From: JAFKFH01 sp017307375
GTDB lineage: Bacteria > Pseudomonadota > Alphaproteobacteria > Ferrovibrionales > Ferrovibrionaceae
Assembly: GCA_965229335.1 (NCBI GenBank)
Contig: OZ245874.1
Span: forward strand, 3,038,001-3,102,000
Direction of reading: 5' to 3'
Length of the DNA: 64,000 nt
The position numbers and the translations under genes were made by a program. Below, piece by piece: positions 47,726 to 56,779 of this stretch (its first letter is position 1; each line of letters begins with the position of its first letter). The notes below the pieces were generated by a model. It saw nothing but the letters and a program-made list of their open reading frames with translations. It was not told the origin of the DNA and did not search any database.

Positions 47726-50035
47726 GTGACCACCAAGTCGAGGGCCAAGGCCGAAGCGAAAACCACGGTTGCCGAGGCGAAGCCCGTCGATGCCGGGGGT
47801 CCGATCGAGGCGACGCTGTCGCCGGCCGGGGCTCCCAGCCCCTCGATGCTGCTGCCGGAACCGGTCACCCAGATGGCGGCGGCGCCGGAACCGGAAGCCG
47901 GTCTTGCCACGATCGGCATGGACGACCGCAATCGCTTCATCAATCGCGAACTCTCCTGGATCGCCTTCAACCAACGCGTCATGGAAGAAGCGCTGAACCC
48001 GCACCACCCGCTGCTCGAACGCGTGCGGTTCCTGTCGATCTCGGCCAACAATCTCGACGAATTCTTCATGGTCCGGGTGGCCGGGTTGTGGGGCCAGGTG
48101 CGGGCCGGCGTCGATGCCGTGTCCGACGACGGGCTGACCCCCGCCCAGCAGCTTGCCTCGATCAACGAGGCTGCAGCCCATCTGATGGCCGAGCAGCAGA
48201 AATGCTGGATCCGACTGATCCGCGAATTGCATGATGCCGCCATTCACGTGCTGGAGCCTGACCAGCTGACCGATGGCGAACTGACTTGGGCCGACGATTA
48301 TTTCCAGTCGCAGATCTTCCCGGTGCTGACGCCGCTTGCCGTCGATCCGGCCCATCCGTTTCCGTTCCTGCCCAATCTCGGTTTCGGGATGGTCGCGACG
48401 ATGCGGCGCGCCAAGGATGGCCGTAACCTCAATGCCCTGATCCTGCTGCCTGGCCGGGTCGAGCGTTTCGTGCGCCTGCCGGGCAAGGACGTCCGGTTCC
48501 TCAGCCTGGAAAACCTCGTCGGGCTGCATCTCGGCCGCCTGTTTCCGGGCTACGAGGTGGTCGGCAAGGGCCTGTTCCGCATCACCCGCGATTCCGACAT
48601 CGAGATCGAGGAAGAGGCCGAGGACCTGGTTCGGCTGTTCGAAACCGCGTTGAAGCGCCGGCGCCGCGGCACCGTCATCCGGCTGAAGATCGACGCGGCG
48701 ATGCCCGACGGGTTGAAACGCTTTGTCATCGACGAGCTCGAGGTCAGCCAGAACGCCGTCATCGTCGTCGACGGCCTGCTGGGCCTGGCCGACATCAAGC
48801 AACTGATTGTCGACGAACGCCCGGACCTCAAGTTCGCGCCCTATCAGCAGCGATTCCCCGAGCGGATCCGCGATTTCGGCGGCGACTGTTTCGCCGCGAT
48901 CCGCCAGAAGGACATCGTTGTCCATCACCCCTACGAGAGCTTCGACGTGGTGGTGCAGTTCGTGCGCCAGGCTGCGGCCGATCCGAACGTCGTCGCGATC
49001 AAGCAGACGCTTTATCGCACGTCCGACGACAGCCCGATCGTCAAGGCGCTGATCGAGGCGGCGGAGGCCGGCAAGTCGGTCACCGCACTGGTCGAATTGA
49101 AGGCGCGGTTCGACGAGGCCGCCAACATCAAGTGGGCCCGCGATCTCGAGCGCGCCGGGGTGCAGGTCGTCTTCGGTTTCATCGAGCTGAAGACGCATGC
49201 CAAGATCTCGCTGGTCGTGCGCCGTGAATCCGGGTCCTTGCGTACCTATGTGCATTTCGGCACCGGCAACTATCACCCGATTACCGCGCGCATCTATACC
49301 GACCTGTCCTATTTCACCGCCGATCCCGATCTTGGCCACGATGCGACCCGGCTGTTCAATTTCCTGACCGGCTATGCCGCGCCCGACGACCTGCGCCGGA
49401 TCAAGATTTCGCCCTTCCAGCTGCGTCCGCGCCTGCTCGAACTGATCGACGAGGAGATCGAGCATGCCCGCGCCGGGCGGCCGGCGGCGATCTGGGCGAA
49501 GATGAATTCGCTGGTCGATCCGGCAGCGATCGATGCGCTGTACCGCGCCTCGCAGGCCGGGGTGCAGATCGATCTGGTGGTCCGCGGCATCTGCTGCCTG
49601 CGGCCCGGCGTGCCTGGCCTTTCCGACAACATTCGGGTCAAGTCCATCGTCGGGCGCTTCCTCGAGCATTCGCGCATTGTCTGCTTTGGCGCCGGCCACG
49701 GCCTGCCGTCGCCGGAAGCGCGGATCTACCTGTCCTCGGCCGACTGGATGCCGCGCAATTTCGACCGCCGCGTCGAGACGCTGGTGCCGTTGACCAATCC
49801 GACCGTGCACGAGCAGGTCCTGGATCAGATCATGGTCGCCAATCTGAAGGATACGGCGCAGAGCTGGCTGCTGGGCGCCGACGGTACCTTCCGGCGCCTG
49901 CCCGAAGGCGACGACGCCTTCAGTGCGCATGAGTACTTCATGACCAACCCGTCGCTGTCGGGCCGCGGCAAGGCGATCAAGGGCCAGGGCAAGAACGTGC
50001 CGCGTCTCAGCCTGGCCAAGGCCAGGAAGGGTTGA
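47726..50035 (+). CDS. ppk: Polyphosphate kinase 1
   Basis: A 769-residue enzyme polymerising the gamma-phosphate of ATP into polyphosphate. After an Ala/Pro-rich N-terminal extension of about 65 residues comes the usual RFINRELSWIAFNQRVMEEA, the DEFFMVRVAG block, HPYESFDVVVQFVRQAA, the catalytic His region LKTHAKISLVVRRE (first) and YLSSADWMPRNFDRRVETLVP (second HKD-like part). GTG 47726 follows GAGAGGGAGA. The extension is poorly conserved and an internal ATG 47918 (MDDRNRF) is possible. Followed after 68 bp by ppx. Confidence 0.96.
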   Translation: MTTKSRAKAEAKTTVAEAKPVDAGGPIEATLSPAGAPSPSMLLPEPVTQMAAAPEPEAGLATIGMDDRNRFINRELSWIAFNQRVMEEALNPHHPLLERVRFLSISANNLDEFFMVRVAGLWGQVRAGVDAVSDDGLTPAQQLASINEAAAHLMAEQQKCWIRLIRELHDAAIHVLEPDQLTDGELTWADDYFQSQIFPVLTPLAVDPAHPFPFLPNLGFGMVATMRRAKDGRNLNALILLPGRVERFVRLPGKDVRFLSLENLVGLHLGRLFPGYEVVGKGLFRITRDSDIEIEEEAEDLVRLFETALKRRRRGTVIRLKIDAAMPDGLKRFVIDELEVSQNAVIVVDGLLGLADIKQLIVDERPDLKFAPYQQRFPERIRDFGGDCFAAIRQKDIVVHHPYESFDVVVQFVRQAAADPNVVAIKQTLYRTSDDSPIVKALIEAAEAGKSVTALVELKARFDEAANIKWARDLERAGVQVVFGFIELKTHAKISLVVRRESGSLRTYVHFGTGNYHPITARIYTDLSYFTADPDLGHDATRLFNFLTGYAAPDDLRRIKISPFQLRPRLLELIDEEIEHARAGRPAAIWAKMNSLVDPAAIDALYRASQAGVQIDLVVRGICCLRPGVPGLSDNIRVKSIVGRFLEHSRIVCFGAGHGLPSPEARIYLSSADWMPRNFDRRVETLVPLTNPTVHEQVLDQIMVANLKDTAQSWLLGADGTFRRLPEGDDAFSAHEYFMTNPSLSGRGKAIKGQGKNVPRLSLAKARKG

Positions 50036-50103
50036 GCCGGCCGCGCAAATTTGTTCATCCGCGCGGTAGACTGCCGCCCGCATTGTGATTTAGAACGCGG
50101 CCC

Positions 50104-51597
50104 ATGGGGACTTCCAGCCGTGGCACCGGCGCAGGTCGCGAAACGCGGTCGGCCGTCATCGATATCGGGTCGAATTCGGTCCGCCTGGTCGTCTATGCCG
50201 GCACCGGGCGGGCGCCGACCCCGCTGTTCAACGAAAAGTCGATGTGCGGTCTGGGGCGCGGCCTTTCGGATACCGGGCGGCTGAACGAAGAGGGCATGCG
50301 GGCAGCCCGCGATGCCCTGCGGCGCTTTGCCGCCGTGGTCGGCATGATGGGGGTTCGCGATCTGCAGGTGGTGGCGACCGCCGCCTGCCGCGACGCCGAG
50401 AACGGGCCCGAGTTCGTCGCCTCGATCGAGCGGGAAACGGCGTTTGCCATCCGTATCCTCGACGGTGAGGAGGAGGCCCATTATTCCTCGCTGGGTGTCC
50501 TGGCCGGCCAGCCGGATGCCGACGGCATCGTCGGCGACATCGGCGGCGGCAGCCTTGAGCTGATCGACCTGAGCCCTTCCGGACCAGGCGCCAAAATTTC
50601 GTTGCCGCTGGGACCGTTTCGGCTGCCCACGGCCAGCTACGCCGCCACCAAGGCCCATGTCGACGACGCGCTGAAGGCCGTGCCCTGGATCGAACGCGCG
50701 CGCGGGCGCAGCCTGATCGCGGTCGGTGGCGCGTGGCGGGCGATCGCCAAGCTGCATATGGCGCAGAGCGGCTACCCGCTGCGCATCATCCATCATTATC
50801 GGCTGCCGGCGGCGGAAGCCTCCGAATTCACCCGGCTGCTCGGCAAGCAGAGCAGGGAATCGCTGCAGCGCCTCGGCGAACTGCCGCGCCGCCGCCTCGA
50901 CGTGCTCGGGCCGACGGCGCTGGTGCTGCGGCGGCTGATCAAGATCGCCCAGCCCAGCGAACTGGTCTTCTCGGCCTACGGCCTGCGCGAGGGGCTGGAA
51001 TATGCGCGGCTGTCGCCCAAGGAGCGCGCGGCCGATCCGCTGGTCGCCTTCTGCCGCGCGGCGGCGCAACGCGAAGGCCGGTTCAAGGAACACGGGCGCG
51101 AACTGGAGGATTTCACCGCGCCGCTGTTCGCCGGCGAGGACGAGGCGCAGCACCGTTTGCGGATCGCGGCAGCCCTCCTTTCCGACGTCGCCTGGCGCAC
51201 CCACCCCGATCATCGTGGCGAGCAGGCGTTCAACCGAATTCTGCATGCTCCGTTCGGCGGCATCGACCATGCCGGCCGCATCTTCATCGCCCTTGCCGTG
51301 TTCGCCCGCTATGCCGGGACGATCGAGGATCCGGTGACGCAGCCGCTGCTGGCCCTGCTGCCGCCCGAAGTGGCGCAGCGGGCGCTGCATGTCGGCTTGG
51401 CCTTGCGGTTGGCCCACACCATCAGCGCGGCAACGCCGGGCATCCTGCCCCGCCTGCACCTGGTGACGGACGGACCGTCGCTGACCCTCGATATCCCCCA
51501 GGCTCAGGCCGGGCTGGTCGGCGAGACGGTGGTGCGTCGCCATGACGCCCTGGCCCGTGCGCTCGGCCGCGTGCCGATCATCCGTCACCCTGCCTGA
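50104..51597 (+). CDS. ppx: Exopolyphosphatase (Ppx/GppA family)
   Basis: A 497-residue hydrolase of polyphosphate and/or pppGpp. The ASKHA phosphate-binding loops are SAVIDIGSNSVRLVVY (phosphate 1) and GIVGDIGGGSLELIDL (phosphate 2), with ATAACRDAENG and EEEAHYSSLGVLAG between, and the catalytic Glu is in the region following VVATAA. The C-terminal part is an HD-like helical domain (LSDVAWRTHPDHRGEQAF, FGGIDHAGRIFIALAVF). It overlaps the convergent GGDEF-EAL gene by 13 bp. Confidence 0.94.
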   Translation: MGTSSRGTGAGRETRSAVIDIGSNSVRLVVYAGTGRAPTPLFNEKSMCGLGRGLSDTGRLNEEGMRAARDALRRFAAVVGMMGVRDLQVVATAACRDAENGPEFVASIERETAFAIRILDGEEEAHYSSLGVLAGQPDADGIVGDIGGGSLELIDLSPSGPGAKISLPLGPFRLPTASYAATKAHVDDALKAVPWIERARGRSLIAVGGAWRAIAKLHMAQSGYPLRIIHHYRLPAAEASEFTRLLGKQSRESLQRLGELPRRRLDVLGPTALVLRRLIKIAQPSELVFSAYGLREGLEYARLSPKERAADPLVAFCRAAAQREGRFKEHGRELEDFTAPLFAGEDEAQHRLRIAAALLSDVAWRTHPDHRGEQAFNRILHAPFGGIDHAGRIFIALAVFARYAGTIEDPVTQPLLALLPPEVAQRALHVGLALRLAHTISAATPGILPRLHLVTDGPSLTLDIPQAQAGLVGETVVRRHDALARALGRVPIIRHPA

Positions 51598-53375
51598 ACG
51601 CCCGGACGTGACCCTTCTTGGCGTTCGCCGACCCACTCGGCGAGATCGTCGGGCGGGATCGGGCGGCAGAACCAATAGCCCTGCGCTTCGTCGGCTCCCA
51701 GTTCGGTGATCAGGTCGAGAACTTCGCGGCGCTCGACTCCCTCGGCCACGACACGATAGCCGAGGTCGTGGGCCATCGAGATCATGGCGCGAACGATGAT
51801 CTGGTCGGCCGCCGAGCTGGGGAGAGTGCGGATGAAGGACTGGTCCAGCTTGACCACGCTTGCCGGCAGCTGGCGCAGATAGGAAAAATTGCAGTAACCG
51901 GTGCCGAAATCGTCGACGGCGATGCGTAGGCCCAGCGCGCGCAAGTCGCGAAGTTGTTGCATCGAGCGCGCCGAGTTGTGCAGCAGCGCCCCTTCGGTAA
52001 ATTCGAGCTCGACCCGGTCGGGCAGGAGGTCGTGACGATCCAGCGCGCGTTCCACCCGCTCGGTCAGATCCGGTTCCTCAAGGTTGCGGGCGGTGATGTT
52101 GATCGAAACCGCCAGCCCCAGGCCCTGCATGTCCCAAGCCGCCGATTGGGCCAATGCATCGCGCATCACCCGCTCGGTGATGCCCCGGCTCAACGCCGTC
52201 TGCTCGACCAGCGGGATGAATTCGCCCGGCGAGATCGCGCCTAACTGGGGATGCCGCCAGCGCAGCAGCGCTTCGACCCCGAGGCAGCGCTCGGATCGCA
52301 CGTCGATCCGCGGCTGATAGACCAGTCGCAACTGGTCGGGCGAGGCGAGCGCCGCCGGCAGGCAGGACAGCAGGCGATGACGTCGCTGATGGGCCCGGTC
52401 GCTCTCGGCATCGTAGAGCGCCCAGGCCTCGCCCGCCGCGCGGGCGTCGTGCACCGCCGACAGGGCCATGCGGGCGATATCGTGGGCGGCAAGCTCGCCC
52501 ATGCGAAACGGCACGACGCCGGCACAGGCCGGGAAGCTGACCGGAAAGTCGTTGAACAGCACCTGGCGATGCAACCGGTCGGCCAGTTGCGTAATGACGG
52601 TCTGCCAATCCGTTTCGGCGGCCGCCGGCATTAGGAACGCAAAGCGTGTCAACCGCACCTGATAGACCTGGATCGCCGGGCCGAGCTGGTCGGCGATGAT
52701 GCTGGCTGCCAGCCGCACAAGGTTGTCGGCGTGGAGCGCGCCGACGGCGCGCAGGACGTCGTTGATCTCCTCGGGCGGTGCAAGATCGACGGCGACGCCG
52801 ATCCACTCCTCCCCGGCGCACTGTCTGGCCAGGCGCTGCAGGTCGTCCTGATAACGGAACTGGTTGGGCAGCCCGGTAATCGGGTCGGCCCGGCTGCCGG
52901 CCTGATGCAGTTCGATCTGGGCCATAACCAGGGCGGCCAGTTCGGCCAGGGTCTGTCGGTCCGCATCCGCCATCAGACGCGGCTTGTCGTCGAGGACGCA
53001 GAGCGCGCCGATCGCATGGCCATCGCGGGTGACCAACGGTGCGCCGGCATAGAACCGGATATGCGGCTCGCCCTGGACGAGGGGATTGGCATCGAAGCGC
53101 GTATCGAAGGTGGCATCCGGCACCACCATTACGTCCGGTGCGGCAATCGTGTGCTGGCAGAACGCGTGCTCGCGCGGAACTTCGGCGATCACCAGCCCAA
53201 CGCGCGACTTGAACCATTGACGCCGTTCGTCGATCAGCGAGACGGCCGCCATCGGCGTACCGAACAGGCGGGCCGCCAGGCGGGTGGTCCGGTCGAAGGT
53301 TTCGCTGGCCGGCGTGTCCAGCAGGTTCAATGCTCTGAGCGCCTCGAGCCGGTCAGCCTCGTCGGATATCGTCAT
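51585..53375 (-). CDS. GAF - degenerate GGDEF - EAL protein, probable c-di-GMP phosphodiesterase
   Basis: A 596-residue cytoplasmic signalling protein. An N-terminal GAF domain (about 1-155: FDRTTRLAARLFGTPMAAVSLIDERRQWFKSR, HAFCQHTI, IGALCVLD) is followed by a GGDEF-like domain (about 160-325) that keeps DPITGLPNQ but reads RLTRFAFL where the active-site GGDEF loop should be, so it should not make c-di-GMP. The EAL domain (about 340-590) is complete by eye: EALLRW, INITARN, ELEFTEGAL, DDFGTGYCNFSYL, KLDQSFIRTL and AEGVE, predicting phosphodiesterase activity. No membrane helix is present. Confidence 0.9.
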   Translation of the reverse strand: MTISDEADRLEALRALNLLDTPASETFDRTTRLAARLFGTPMAAVSLIDERRQWFKSRVGLVIAEVPREHAFCQHTIAAPDVMVVPDATFDTRFDANPLVQGEPHIRFYAGAPLVTRDGHAIGALCVLDDKPRLMADADRQTLAELAALVMAQIELHQAGSRADPITGLPNQFRYQDDLQRLARQCAGEEWIGVAVDLAPPEEINDVLRAVGALHADNLVRLAASIIADQLGPAIQVYQVRLTRFAFLMPAAAETDWQTVITQLADRLHRQVLFNDFPVSFPACAGVVPFRMGELAAHDIARMALSAVHDARAAGEAWALYDAESDRAHQRRHRLLSCLPAALASPDQLRLVYQPRIDVRSERCLGVEALLRWRHPQLGAISPGEFIPLVEQTALSRGITERVMRDALAQSAAWDMQGLGLAVSINITARNLEEPDLTERVERALDRHDLLPDRVELEFTEGALLHNSARSMQQLRDLRALGLRIAVDDFGTGYCNFSYLRQLPASVVKLDQSFIRTLPSSAADQIIVRAMISMAHDLGYRVVAEGVERREVLDLITELGADEAQGYWFCRPIPPDDLAEWVGERQEGSRPGVQAG

Positions 53376-53402
53376 GGCGCCGCCTTCCCGCCGTCTGCCC
53401 AA

Positions 53403-53488
53403 CAACTTAACTTGAAATCATCGTGTCGTATCCGTGAATCCGCGATATATGCGGGAGGATATGATTACGACTAACTTAAGTTAAGTTG
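53403..53488. repeat. Inverted AACTTAA repeats upstream of the EAL gene
   Basis: CAACTTAACTT (53403-53413) and its exact complement AAGTTAAGTTG (53478-53488) are separated by 64 bp. The right arm overlaps a perfect 12-bp palindrome, TAACTTAAGTTA (53472-53483). The AT-rich half-sites stand out in a GC-rich genome and sit in the likely promoter of the GAF-GGDEF-EAL gene and just after the carboxylase stop. Confidence 0.55.
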
Positions 53489-53499
53489 GTTGTCAGACT

Positions 53500-56400
53500 T
53501 CAGGAGCTGGCAGTTTTTGTTCCGGCAGCGTTCAATCCCCGCGCCAGCCAACTGCGCGTCTCGGCCGGATCGATCACGGCGTCGACCTCGAAATAGGTGG
53601 CGATCGAGAGGGCGCGGCCGTTCTGGTAGAGTTCGGCAACCTTGGCCTCGAATAGCGCCTTCGCCGCTGCAGCGTCGCCGGCAGCCGCCAGTTCGTTGCG
53701 ATAGGCGAGGCGGACGGCGCCTTCCAGTCCCATGCCGCCGAACTCGCCGGTCGGCCAGGAAACGGTGAAGGCGGAACGGTGCGTCGAGCCGCCGGCCATT
53801 GCCATCGCCCCGAGGCCGTAGGCCTTGCGCAGCACGACGGTGAAAAACGGCACGCGCAAGCGCGCGGCGGCGGCGAACATGTCGGCGGCGAAGCGCACCA
53901 TGCCACGCTTCTCCTCGTCTGGTCCGACCATGAAGCCGGGCGTGTCGCACAAGGCCACCAGGGGAATGCCGAAGGTGTCGCACAGGCGGATGAAGCGCGC
54001 GGCCTTGGCGGCGGCCTGCGCGTCGACGGCGCCGGCCAGATGCAACGGGTTGTTGGCGAGGATGCCGACCGGGCGTCCTTCGATCCTGGCGAAGGCGGTG
54101 ACGAGCCCGGGGGCGAAACCGGGCTTGAGTTCCAGCACCGAGCCTTCGTCGGCCAGGTTTTCCACGATCGGCCTGACGTCGTAGATGCGCAGCCGGTTTT
54201 CCGGCACCAGGTGGCGCAGCATGCGCTGGTCCGGCGCGCGCCAGTCGCTTATGCGGCCCTGGAAATAACCGAGGTAGCGCCGCGCGACGGCGACGGCCTG
54301 CACTTCGTCCTCGACCACCAGGTCGGCGATGCCGTTGGCTGCATGGACCTCGATCGGGCCGACTTCGTCCGGCGAGAATACGCCGAGGCCGCCGCCTTCG
54401 ATCATCGCCGGACCGGCCATGCCGACCGAGGCGCCGCGGACCCCGAGAATGACGTCGCAGCAGCCGAGCAACGCCGCATTGCCGGCAAAGCAGCGGCCGG
54501 CAACGATGCCGACGGTCGGGACCTGGCCGCTGAGCCGCGCGAAGCGCCAGAAGGTGGCGGATTCGAGCCCGGAGACGCCAAGCGCGTCGACATCGCCCGG
54601 CCGCCCGCCGCCACCCTCGGCAAACAGGACGACCGGCAGGCGGAATTCCTCGGCCAGCGTCAGCGCCCGATCCTTCTTGCGGTGCGACATGATCCCTTGC
54701 GTCCCGGCCAGGACGGTGTAGTCGTAGGCCAGCACCATGCAGCGCGCGGCTTCCGGTCCGAACCGGTCGGCATTGACGGTGCCGATGCCGGTGACGATAC
54801 CGTCGGCAGGCGTGTTGCGGATCAGGTCGTCTTCCGCCCGGCGGCTGCGCTGGGCGGGGATGACCAGGGCGCCGTATTCGATAAAGCTGCCGTCGTCGCA
54901 GAGATCGGCGACATTCTCGCGGGCGCTGCGCTGGTTGCGCGCGTGCCGTTTGGCGATGGCCGCGGGGCGCGCCGCATCCATGGTCAGCGCCAGGCGGTCC
55001 TGCAGTTCGGCAAGTTCTGGCCGGACGGCGTCGAGATCGACGGCGGCGGCACCCGCCGCGACTTCGCCTTCGTCGCCCGCGGCCAGCACGGCGACGACCA
55101 TGCCGGGATCCACGGTGTCGCCGGCTGCGACGCGCAGCGCCAGCACGATGCCGGCGGCATCCGACGTCACCACCAGTTCCATCTTCATCGCCTCGACGAT
55201 CAGGATCGGCTGGCCGCGGGCGATACGATCCCCCTCGGCGACCTCGAGGCGTACGACGCGGCCGCTCATCGGTACGGCGACGCGATGGGCGCCGGGCCAG
55301 GCATCGGGGCCAGGGTCGGTGGCGGCCGGCAGGTCGGTCGCCACCGCCAGATCGGCCATGTGATCCTGGACGAAGTGGGTGGTGATGGTGCTGGCAATGA
55401 CTGCCGGATGCGTCGCGAGCGCCTGCAGGAAGGCAATATTGGTACCGACGCCTTCGATGCAGGTTTCCGCCAGCCCGCGCGACAATCGTGCCATCGCGGT
55501 TGCCGTATCCGGCCCGTGGGCGACCAGCTTGGCGAGCAGCGAGTCATAGCCGACGGCGGTGCGGTAGCCGGCATAACCGTAGCCGTCGACGCGCAGGCCG
55601 GGGCCGGCGGCGGGCTCATAGCGGCTGATCGTGCCGCCCGAGGGCAGGGTGGTGCCGTCGGGCAGCAGGGTCTCCATGTTGATGCGGGCCTGCACGGCCT
55701 GGCCGCGCGGGGCCGGAAGGTCGGCCTGGCGCAGGCCCAGGCTCGCAAGCGATGCACCTGCGGCGATGGCGATCTGGGCGCGGACAAGGTCGATGCCGAA
55801 GATCTCCTCGGTAACGGTATGTTCGACCTGCAGGCGCGGGTTCGCTTCCATGAAGACGAAATCGCCAACGCTTGTATCGACCAGGAATTCGAAGGTGCCG
55901 AGGCCGGCATAGGTCGCGGCGGAAGCCAGCCCGACAGCCGCGGCGGTCATCCGCTCCCGCAGGGCGGGATCCAGGCCGGGGCAGGGCGCCAGCTCGATCA
56001 GCTTCTGCTGGCGGCGCTGCAGGCTGCATTCGCGCTCCCACAGATGGCTGACGCTACCCTGGCCATCGGCGATGATCTGGACCTCGACATGCCGGGCGTT
56101 GCGGATCAGCCGTTCGGCATAGAGGCCGCCCGACCCGAAGGCCGCGATCGCCTCGGACCGGCAACGCTCGAACGCCTCGGGCAGGTCGTCGATGCGCTCG
56201 ACTATGCGCATGCCGCGACCGCCGCCCCCGGCGATCGCCTTGACCATGACCGCGGCACCGGGGCCGAGGCTGCGGAAAAATTCCTGCATCTCGGCCAGAT
56301 CCGTGGCGCCATTGGTGCCGGCCGCGAGCGGCACGCCGTGGGAGGTGGCGAACGCACGGGCGCGGGCCTTGTCGCCGAACAGCTCCAGTACCTCGGGGGC

Positions 56401-56721
56401 CGGGCCGACGAACGTCAGGCCGGCGTCGCCGCAGGCGCGGGCGAAGGCGGCATTTTCGCTGAGGAAGCCATAGCCGGGATGAATCGCGTCGCAGCCGGTG
56501 GCACGCGCCGCCTCGATCACTCCCTGGATGTTCAGATAGGCCGCCGGTCCCTGGCCGGGTAGCACGATGGCCTCGTCGGCCCGGCGCACATGCAGCGAGG
56601 CCGCATCGTCCTGCGGGTGGATTGCCACGGTACGGATGCCGCTGTCGGCGGCGGCGCGGGCGATGCGGATGGCGATTTCGCCGCGATTGGCGATCAGAAG
56701 CTTGGCAAACAACGGCGACAT
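53500..56721 (-). CDS. Single-chain biotin-dependent acyl-CoA carboxylase (BC-BCCP-CT)
   Basis: A 1,073-residue fusion carrying all parts of an acyl-CoA carboxylase. Residues 1-450 are biotin carboxylase (FAKLLIANRGEIAIRIARAA, GYGFLSENAAFA, KAIAGGGGRGMRIV, FMEANPRLQVEHTVTEEIFG). Lys513 in VEAMKMELVV is the biotinylation site. From about 600 a carboxyltransferase follows, first half AGTQGIMSHRKKDRALTLAE and EGGGGRPGD, second half RPVGILANNPLHLAGAVDAQAAAKAARF and DTPGFMVGPDEEKRG. This order matches the single-chain long-chain acyl-CoA carboxylase class. ATG 56721 begins at the BC domain. It follows a Liv operon across a strong terminator. Substrate is not determined. Confidence 0.93.
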   Translation of the reverse strand: MSPLFAKLLIANRGEIAIRIARAAADSGIRTVAIHPQDDAASLHVRRADEAIVLPGQGPAAYLNIQGVIEAARATGCDAIHPGYGFLSENAAFARACGDAGLTFVGPAPEVLELFGDKARARAFATSHGVPLAAGTNGATDLAEMQEFFRSLGPGAAVMVKAIAGGGGRGMRIVERIDDLPEAFERCRSEAIAAFGSGGLYAERLIRNARHVEVQIIADGQGSVSHLWERECSLQRRQQKLIELAPCPGLDPALRERMTAAAVGLASAATYAGLGTFEFLVDTSVGDFVFMEANPRLQVEHTVTEEIFGIDLVRAQIAIAAGASLASLGLRQADLPAPRGQAVQARINMETLLPDGTTLPSGGTISRYEPAAGPGLRVDGYGYAGYRTAVGYDSLLAKLVAHGPDTATAMARLSRGLAETCIEGVGTNIAFLQALATHPAVIASTITTHFVQDHMADLAVATDLPAATDPGPDAWPGAHRVAVPMSGRVVRLEVAEGDRIARGQPILIVEAMKMELVVTSDAAGIVLALRVAAGDTVDPGMVVAVLAAGDEGEVAAGAAAVDLDAVRPELAELQDRLALTMDAARPAAIAKRHARNQRSARENVADLCDDGSFIEYGALVIPAQRSRRAEDDLIRNTPADGIVTGIGTVNADRFGPEAARCMVLAYDYTVLAGTQGIMSHRKKDRALTLAEEFRLPVVLFAEGGGGRPGDVDALGVSGLESATFWRFARLSGQVPTVGIVAGRCFAGNAALLGCCDVILGVRGASVGMAGPAMIEGGGLGVFSPDEVGPIEVHAANGIADLVVEDEVQAVAVARRYLGYFQGRISDWRAPDQRMLRHLVPENRLRIYDVRPIVENLADEGSVLELKPGFAPGLVTAFARIEGRPVGILANNPLHLAGAVDAQAAAKAARFIRLCDTFGIPLVALCDTPGFMVGPDEEKRGMVRFAADMFAAAARLRVPFFTVVLRKAYGLGAMAMAGGSTHRSAFTVSWPTGEFGGMGLEGAVRLAYRNELAAAGDAAAAKALFEAKVAELYQNGRALSIATYFEVDAVIDPAETRSWLARGLNAAGTKTASS

Positions 56722-56733
56722 CCCTCGGCGAAC

Positions 56734-56769
56734 AAAAAAAGGGCCGCCGCGCCCGATGGCGCGGCGGCC
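56734..56769 (-). terminator. Strong Rho-independent terminator after the Liv binding-protein gene
   Basis: On the minus strand a perfect 12-bp stem (GGCCGCCGCGCC/GGCGCGGCGGCC, 56742-56769) with a four-base loop is followed by TTTTTTT (56734-56740). It lies 11 bp after the binding-protein stop and 13 bp before the carboxylase start, so expression of the carboxylase depends on read-through or an unseen promoter. Confidence 0.93.
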
Positions 56770-56779
56770 AGGGGAGGCA

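Noticed and set aside
47690..50083. Long open frame (about 797 codons) antisense to ppk
   Set aside because: It lies opposite a clear polyphosphate kinase, has the low-complexity Gln/Arg/Ala composition of antisense frames in GC-rich genes, and lacks any recognisable motif.
53779..56562. Open frame of about 927 codons antisense to the acyl-CoA carboxylase
   Set aside because: Shadow of codon bias; the opposite strand has complete biotin carboxylase, biotin-carrier and carboxyltransferase motifs.
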